The position numbers and the translations under genes were made by a program. Below are positions 57,945-64,000 of a stretch of 64,000 nt of DNA, in pieces. This DNA comes from Nymphaea colorata. Its lineage: Eukaryota; Streptophyta; Magnoliopsida; Nymphaeales; Nymphaeaceae. Position 1 is the stretch's first letter. Each line of letters starts with the position of its first letter. Where the stretch lies: NCBI RefSeq assembly GCF_008831285.2, contig NC_045148.1, positions 22,129,002 through 22,193,001 of the forward strand, given 5' to 3'. A model generated the notes under the pieces. That model had not been told where the DNA came from and did not search any database. It saw only the letters and a list, made by a program, of their open reading frames with translations.

Positions 57945-58395
57945 ACACCAATATGATGGAAACCAGAGACGAAAACTCAATCTATCAAGAAAACTGAATC
58001 ATGCTATTCTTTTTTCTTTTGTAATGAACAATTTTTATATAATCTTAACGGAGAATCAACCCAGACGTATTCATTCCACCAAAAACCAAACGGGCAATAA
58101 TGTATCTAATTCATTGGACTCCTCCTTGTCGGTTCCCTGGATCAAGGACCACCTCATGGTCTCCACTAACATCTCTGGGATCATCATCCAGGGTGGGCCT
58201 TACTTCCTCACAATTGTTGCATTGTCTCCTAGAAGCATAGACAGGGGAAAGAGAGAAACGAAAGACCCTATGAAAGGAGCTCTAATCAAAACACTAGGAG
58301 AGCTTCTCCCTCCTATGACCCTACTAGACTTTCTAAATGACCAACTAAATTTGGACAAACATAATACCAGAATACATAATACCCACAATTAATTA
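57945..58395. other. Unidentified sequence right of the gap
   Basis: The plus strand is open from the gap to 58392. The part from about 58110 has a mixed composition (VPWIKDHLMVSTNISGIIIQ). The minus strand is also partly open. Neither resembles a family I know. It could be an exon, but the evidence is weak. Confidence 0.25.
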
Positions 58396-58689
58396 ATAAG
58401 TGGAACCAAAACATATTTGCAATAATTTCATATACATGATAACTATTGCATGCATGCATACTAACATTTATGCGAAACTGGTTACCTGTGTATGAAATTT
58501 TTAAGCCATTTTTAATAATGAAAAAACATGCCCATGATTATTAAAAAAAATAAACTCTTTGTAGGGAGAAAAAGGAAGACCACAAAAAGAAAATTTTAGG
58601 ATTCGGTAAAGATAAAATTTATCAGTGTATATATATATCATTATGGTAAAGATACCCCTTTAAGTAGTAAAAAAAAGCTTTTTTGTTTT

Positions 58690-59056
58690 TTTGTCCTCCT
58701 CATAACGTTATCTCATTATCTCATAAATATTTTTTTTATCTCATAAACATTATCTCATACTTAAGTTTAACATTATCTCAAACATCCGTCTATTATCTCA
58801 TTATCTTATAAATAATTTATTTTCACAAAAGTATTATCTCATATTTATGTTTAGTCTTATCTGATACATCCATCTATCATCTCATTATCTTACATGTGTT
58901 TTATTATCTCATAAAGATCAACTCATACTTATGTTTAGTGTCACCTCATATATTCATCGGTCCGTCCATTAACTCATATCTCATAAATGTTTTGTTTTCT
59001 CATAAACATAATCTCCTACTTATTTGTTATTTCATACCCATTTGTTATCTCATGCA
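58690..59056. repeat. Degenerate tandem array built on TTATCTCAT
   Basis: TTATCTCAT or a close variant recurs more than a dozen times. Larger units of about 85-92 bases can be seen, each with a 'CTCATAC/TTTA(A/T)GTTTA(G/A)' block and a 'CATCC(G/A)TCTAT' block. At least four diverged units are present. Confidence 0.75.
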
Positions 59057-61542
59057 TATGCATATGCAATGTTTGAGTGTGAAAGAAAATGTGCATATTT
59101 GTAGTATGGTCCACATCCAACGTACGCTCGTTACATACGCAAAGTGGCAGACAAAACTCTATCTCATATTCATGAATGTTGTACTTTTCACTATTAAATG
59201 TCTTTGTGTGCATATTTGTTCTTGAAACCATATATTGAATCTCTCAGCTTCATGTAGTAGTGAGACAAGGCTTTCAAATTACTTAACATAAGCTGGAATA
59301 AGTCAATAGTATGCATTATTTGGGAAACTTTCCCAAGTTCTCATCCCCATCTTCCCTTTTCAGGTGATTGCAAATAAAAGGGCTGACAATGTGTCTGGAG
59401 CATTCCTGAGATGGCCTTGTTATGCCAAAATCGGTCAATGATCTACCAGAATCTGATGTACGGAGTAGTTTGTGGTGCAATAATACATGAATTAATTTAA
59501 GTTCTCCTTCCTAGACATTATGCGGGGTATTATGTTCCATAAAAAAAAATGATTCTACAATTGTGATTTGCAACCAGTTCAGATGCAGACGATTTATCGC
59601 CGATTTGGTTGAATGAATTGTGAAATTTCGAACAGCATTATAAATTAAAAGTCATAATTTTCTCGAAATGCAACATATAAAAAAGTTAATTAAATACTAT
59701 CTTAAAATATATTAAAACAGTGCATAAATAACAAGTCCCAATTAGTAACCCCTTTTGGATCTGGTTGCAGCAACAGCTTGCTGGGGGTACACCTCCTACC
59801 TTTATCATTTCGGGAGCAGGTTGTTTCCCACGTTTTTCAGTGAAAGAGAGTAACGCCCAAAGCGCCTCCATTTCATGTGAATTTTATTCTTAATGCAGAA
59901 AATAATTGCAAATATTGCTGAGTTTATTTCTATTGAGACAAATACTTGTAAATTTTTTTGTTAATATTTTGCTATGTATCCTATTGTTTATCATTGTGAA
60001 AAGCACATAATCTGTTACGTAAGAACCTGTAAATCACTTACCTAGTTTTACTCTAATATGGTGCCACAATAATAAAAGAGCAATAATTAAGTCTAGAAAT
60101 TCCTGAAGATATATAACTAATTTGGTGCTTAAAGGAAGAATATAAGCTATATACTAATAATTAATATGCATCTACAACGGTACATCCCTTAATTCTTTTT
60201 ATTTTTTCCCAAATAAATATAGAAGCATCTCCTCCTTGTTGTCTGAACAAAACAATTTGGCATGTTTAGTTTATTTAATTTGTAGCGGGATTGGAAATTA
60301 ACACCTAGGTGGATATTAAACTTCCACAGTAAATTATTCAAAACTAATTAATATTGAGGTTGTTAAGTTTTGTATAAAAATATTTTGAAAAGTTGTTAAT
60401 AAAAGCGGTGGGTGTCGGTCGCTAACAAGGCTGAACAAAATCCCCAAAATGGTGCAAATTAATCTGTTGATTCCAGCTCATTGTGCATATCTTTGGGACA
60501 ACGGCAACATTTACTGGTAAGGTGGATCCTCATGTACAGTGGACATCCCAAACAGTGCACCAATTAACGAACAGCTAATATTGAATTTTATTTTATTTTT
60601 GTTAGGGGGTCGTGGGGGAAGAGAGAGAGAGAGAGATGAGAGAGAGAGAGAGCACTTCTCAGTTACGTAAACAGGGATGGTGAGCAAATGAAGAAGGGGT
60701 AAAGTGTGTCGCAGGCCTCCTCATGAGCTTGTTGTTGCCAACTCCACCATCATCAACATCATCGTTGTCTTCTCAAAAGATTTAGTGCAGAAAGTATGAC
60801 TTAGCAAATGAAAGAACAGTAGGGCGTTCTACCTCTTGGGATCTGTTATGGAAAATGAAAACGAATTCTTAAAGCTGTGTTATATTAACTTTGTTTTTTA
60901 CACCTACTGTAAAGCTGTAAAATTGAATCGTGGTATTCAGAAATACCAAGATTGAAGGCATGATTTTGTTGTAAAATTGAATCGTGGTAAAACGAATTCT
61001 ATAGAAGGTTGAAGGCATGATTTTGTTGTAACAGAAAAACACAAATGAAATATTAATGAGTTAAATGAAAAACAGCAAGGACATTTGAGTTCTACTATTT
61101 GCTAGGTTATTTTTCTTAATATTTGTTATCATAATTTTTCAAAAAATTGGGGAAGATCGTAACACGTTGTTGAAATTTTCTGCTCGATCGACCATCATGC
61201 ATGTTGAAACGAATATATATATATAGAACAGCCGGTTTTCTGGTCTTTCGAACATGGTGTATATTTTTCTATTTGGCTCACAATCTGTCCTTAGGCATAT
61301 TCTGATCTTGATTAACTTTGTCTACAATGCAAAAAAAAATTACTTTCAAATTAGTTGATATCAACGCACATATGATTAACGAGTTGGACGCAGTGTATTA
61401 GGCAACTATTTCCCAAATTCCATTGATTTTCCAGTTTTCTCCTTTTTGTTGGTTTAAAGCTCATTTGGCTTTGGCAGGCAGGGCTTGGTTTCATCTCAAA
61501 ACCTAAGAATAGGGTTTCATTATTTGTAATAGTAGTGGACCT
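59057..61542. other. Gene-poor DNA
   Basis: No gene is recognised. Contains GA-rich microsatellites at 60615-60652. A short direct repeat, 'TTGTAAAATTGAATCGTGGTA' with 'GAAGGCATGATTTTGTTGTA', occurs around 60913-60990 and 60968-61030. The minus frame at 61351-61554 is not supported. Confidence 0.45.
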
Positions 61543-61968
61543 TAGGGTGCACATGCATGAGTCTAGTCAAGCTCTAGTTGGGTCATCCCAAGCTCGACTT
61601 CACTCAAAAAACTCGAGCTCGAACTCGACCGAGCTCCAAAGCAAGCTCGAGCTCGACTCGATGATACAACATTGGCTCAAACTCAACTCACTTAAATTGT
61701 TTATGTTAACATCTCAAGTTTCATTTAACTTGTCTAACTCGTTTAGTTTTTACTCGTTCAATTTTTTTTTCTCATTACAATTCAATATTCATTGCAGAGT
61801 CGAGCCAAGTTGAGTTTTTACAACTTGAACTCGACTCGTTTAACATTTCGAGCATACATTTGAACTCGAGCTCAACTCGTTTATACATAAGTCGAGTTCG
61901 AGTTGAGCTTCAATGAGTGAGTTCGATCGAATCGAGTTTGAGCTGGCTCAACTTGTTGTGCAGCCCTA
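61543..61968. mobile_element. hAT-like element, intact ends and target duplication
   Basis: Left end TAGGGTGCACATGCATGAGTC and right end GGCTCAACTTGTTGTGCAGCCCTA are imperfect inverted repeats. The flanks carry a perfect 9-base direct repeat, AGTGGACCT at 61534-61542 and again at 61969-61977. hAT elements normally give 8 bases, so one base is probably shared by chance or the end is one base further out. The interior is GAGCTCGA-type repeats around an AT-rich core, 426 bases in all, with no coding capacity. It is the cleanest member of the family that includes 4253-5218. Confidence 0.8.
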
Positions 61969-62082
61969 AGTGGACCTCTCTTTTAAACATATAATATTAT
62001 CTACTTGTGGATCCAGTGTTTTGTGATGCAGCGAGACCCCTTTTGGAATAGATTTTTCGGAAAACCAACTAATTCTTTCACC

Positions 62083-62171
62083 CTAGCCACAAGTCATCCC
62101 CGTATTTTGCCACATATGTGGGTTCGATCCTCCAAGGCCTGCTAGAGCTCTCTCCTACTGCTTGTGGCTAG
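62083..62171. repeat. Short perfect inverted repeat
   Basis: CTAGCCACAAG at 62083-62093 and its exact complement CTTGTGGCTAG at 62161-62171 enclose 67 bases. Inside, GGGTTCGATCCTCC resembles an RNA polymerase III B box. No matching A box at the right spacing is convincing, so I do not call a tRNA or SINE. Confidence 0.5.
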
Positions 62172-63640
62172 ATCGATTGGCTTCGGGTCAAATAAGAACA
62201 ACTATCATCTACAACATCTGGAAAACGACTACACTTAATGGCTTAAGCCGTTGTTCCCAAAAGGTACACCATTAGAGTAAGTGCGCCGCCGGCTCTAAGC
62301 TCCGTTCCTTCGACTGAATGTTTGCATCGGATTGAGGTTGTCTATTGCACTGACCTCCCCACACACCAAAGTGAGGCGGTGCCGTGCAGCTGAGATGGCC
62401 CTTCAAAGCCGCAAAGGATCTACAGACTATAATTGACAAGGTAGAGTGCGGGCGTGGGCGTGGGTACGACATTTCTGCTCAAGTGTTTGGGAAATCCTAA
62501 TTCCTAAAGAGGAAAAGGTAAATCCTGGACTGCAAGGGCATTGTCTCCCAATTATTGAATTTGTCGTGGCACTGAATGGGCCCAATGGAAAATCGGTGAC
62601 TTATTTATTGATGGGTTTAAGAAGCTGGAGCAGCGGTAGCCATTAAAATGAAGGGATAATTTACAAAATTACTCATCTCAATCTAAATTATCTACAAAGG
62701 AAGAGAAAAATAAATGGATAATTTTCATTAAAAGGGCAACTATGTAAATTATTCCTTATAATTTTAGTGACTTCGATGCAGAAGCAACTCATTGAAATTT
62801 CATCACAAAAGTTGAGTGCACGTTTCTTCATTTTTCAGAGTTGACTGGTGATTTACTATTTTGCCAAAAATCGAGCCACTTTTTATAATTTGTGAAAGAT
62901 TGCAGAAATATTTCAGTATGTTCCGTCCAGTTGTGCTTGTGTTTTAATGGCGCACTACAAAAAAAAGGTTTTACGAAAAATAGTTTTTTAAAAATTATTT
63001 TTTAATTAGTTTTGCAAAACAGATTTGTATGTTTGGTTATAGAATCATAACAGTTTTTCGTTTTTAATTAATTTGGTTAAACTATTTTCTTCCAAAAATA
63101 ATTTTTCATAAGACTTGCACTTCTTATCATCCAAACTCTTACCAAACAGTGTCTTATAAGGAAGAATCATTTTTTACCTCAAAAAATGAGTTTTGCCACC
63201 CAAACAACTTAAATGTGCATTCTTGTGAATATGAAATATTAATCCTGTAAGGGAGGAAATTAAGACGACACTCTTGGAGAACGATCCAAACACAAAAAAT
63301 TATATGTTAAAGTTTTTTTACTTGGTACCTGGGAGAAAAGTCGACGGATGGAATATGCCATGGGACAAAAAAAATGTTCAACCAATAGACATACAAAACC
63401 ATCTGATCGAAACTAGTGGTTTTCAGCAATTATTTCTAAAATCTGACTAATTAAATGCATGTGCATTGCCGTGAAAGCTAAACAATCAAAATTAAATTAC
63501 AGATATATGCCGAAAGAAAATATATAAAATGGTTGGACAGATGTCATCAGTGATAACCATTAAAAAATGCATGAAGAACCACTAAAAAATGCAGGGTGGC
63601 TTCGATGTGAATACAGGTTTATAGTCATACTTTCAGGTAT
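62172..63640. other. Gene-poor DNA
   Basis: A GC-richer patch at 62275-62640 is open on both strands without recognisable product. At 62953 a CACTACAAAAAAAAGG motif resembles a CACTA end, but no subterminal repeats follow. Confidence 0.4.
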
Positions 63641-63683
63641 AGGTTTATTTTTCGAAAGACTTTGACTCTCTCCCCCTGTCAAA

Positions 63684-63710
63684 TCTCTCTCTCTCTCTCT
63701 CTCTCTCAGA
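63684..63710. repeat. (TC)n microsatellite
   Basis: A run of TC dinucleotides. Confidence 0.9.
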
Positions 63711-63918
63711 GAATGTTGAAGTAGCGGAGTCATTTAGATGTACATCTTTTCTTCCACATCAAAGAAAACAAAGTGGGTGACCAGTGAACAGCAATTTAAA
63801 CATGTGTTGGGCATTTTCGATCTGAATGGTTGGCAGATGCAAAAAAAAAAGATAATGCATATTGTAGAGTTTTGTATTACCTAAGGATGAGCATTCGTTT
63901 AGGTACCCTATTTCTCCC

Positions 63919-63921
<3 letters not shown>

Positions 63922-64000
<79 letters not shown>
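63922..64000. repeat. (TC)n followed by (TA)n to the window end
   Basis: A TC run passes into a TA run that continues to the last base of the window. Confidence 0.95.

Noticed and set aside
62081-62175. tRNA or SINE around GGGTTCGATCC
   Set aside because: Only a B-box-like motif is convincing; no A box at the right distance and no cloverleaf.
62953-63200. CACTACAAAA start suggesting a second CACTA element
   Set aside because: No subterminal repeats and no complementary end were found; the motif alone in A-rich DNA is weak.
1-64000. CRISPR array, bacterial operons or a phage-like system
   Set aside because: No regularly spaced identical repeats with unique spacers, no dense gene packing and no ribosome-binding sites; all recognisable genes are plant-type with introns and TATA boxes.

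Overview
This window reads as plant nuclear DNA, from an angiosperm I cannot place more precisely. It is AT-rich, has long gene-poor stretches, many simple repeats, and remnants of hAT-like, CACTA-like, LINE, LTR and possible SINE elements. It also carries decayed genes of the LRR-XII receptor-kinase type (the class of Xa21, EFR and FLS2), which is plant-specific. Two runs of exactly 100 N (367-466 and 57845-57944) are fixed-size scaffold gaps.

Layout. 0-5 kb: a duplicated contig end beside the first gap, a block of a dispersed non-coding repeat (540-1990), and a 966-bp hAT-like element (4253-5218). 5-14 kb: a possible SINE, a CACTA-type terminus, several short GGGCC-rich and GATT-rich elements, and a small TATA-driven gene for a secreted peptide (8762-8980, minus). 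This peptide gene is the best candidate for an intact gene. 13.4-13.7 kb: a decayed receptor-kinase fragment. 15-16.3 kb: an unidentified 168-codon reading frame and a prefoldin-subunit-4-like exon. 20.9-24.9 kb (minus): a nearly full-length but multiply broken LRR receptor-like kinase whose intron carries a short hAT-like insertion. 27-30 kb: a second, larger block of the dispersed repeat. 30.5-43.5 kb: a partly duplicated interval with three more receptor-kinase remnants, a LINE, a palindromic element and a long LTR-like sequence. 44.4-45.3 kb: a near-perfect palindrome next to a cluster of short alternating inverted repeats. 45.7-47.3 kb: a LINE on the minus strand. 47-54 kb: AT-rich, retroelement-like non-coding DNA. 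54-64 kb: further hAT-like elements, tandem repeats and microsatellites.

The window does not encode a pathway or operon. Its unifying theme is decay: at least five receptor-kinase pieces with shared N-terminal and C-terminal sequence, scattered among transposons, appear to be the remains of a local tandem gene cluster. I found no tRNA, rRNA, CRISPR array or convincing novel molecular system. The more unusual items are the secreted peptide gene, the 44.4-45.3 kb palindrome/inverted-repeat complex, the gene-like leader carried inside the 4253-5218 element, and the two tandem repeat arrays near 57.2 and 58.7 kb. All family assignments are from recognition by eye, without database searches.
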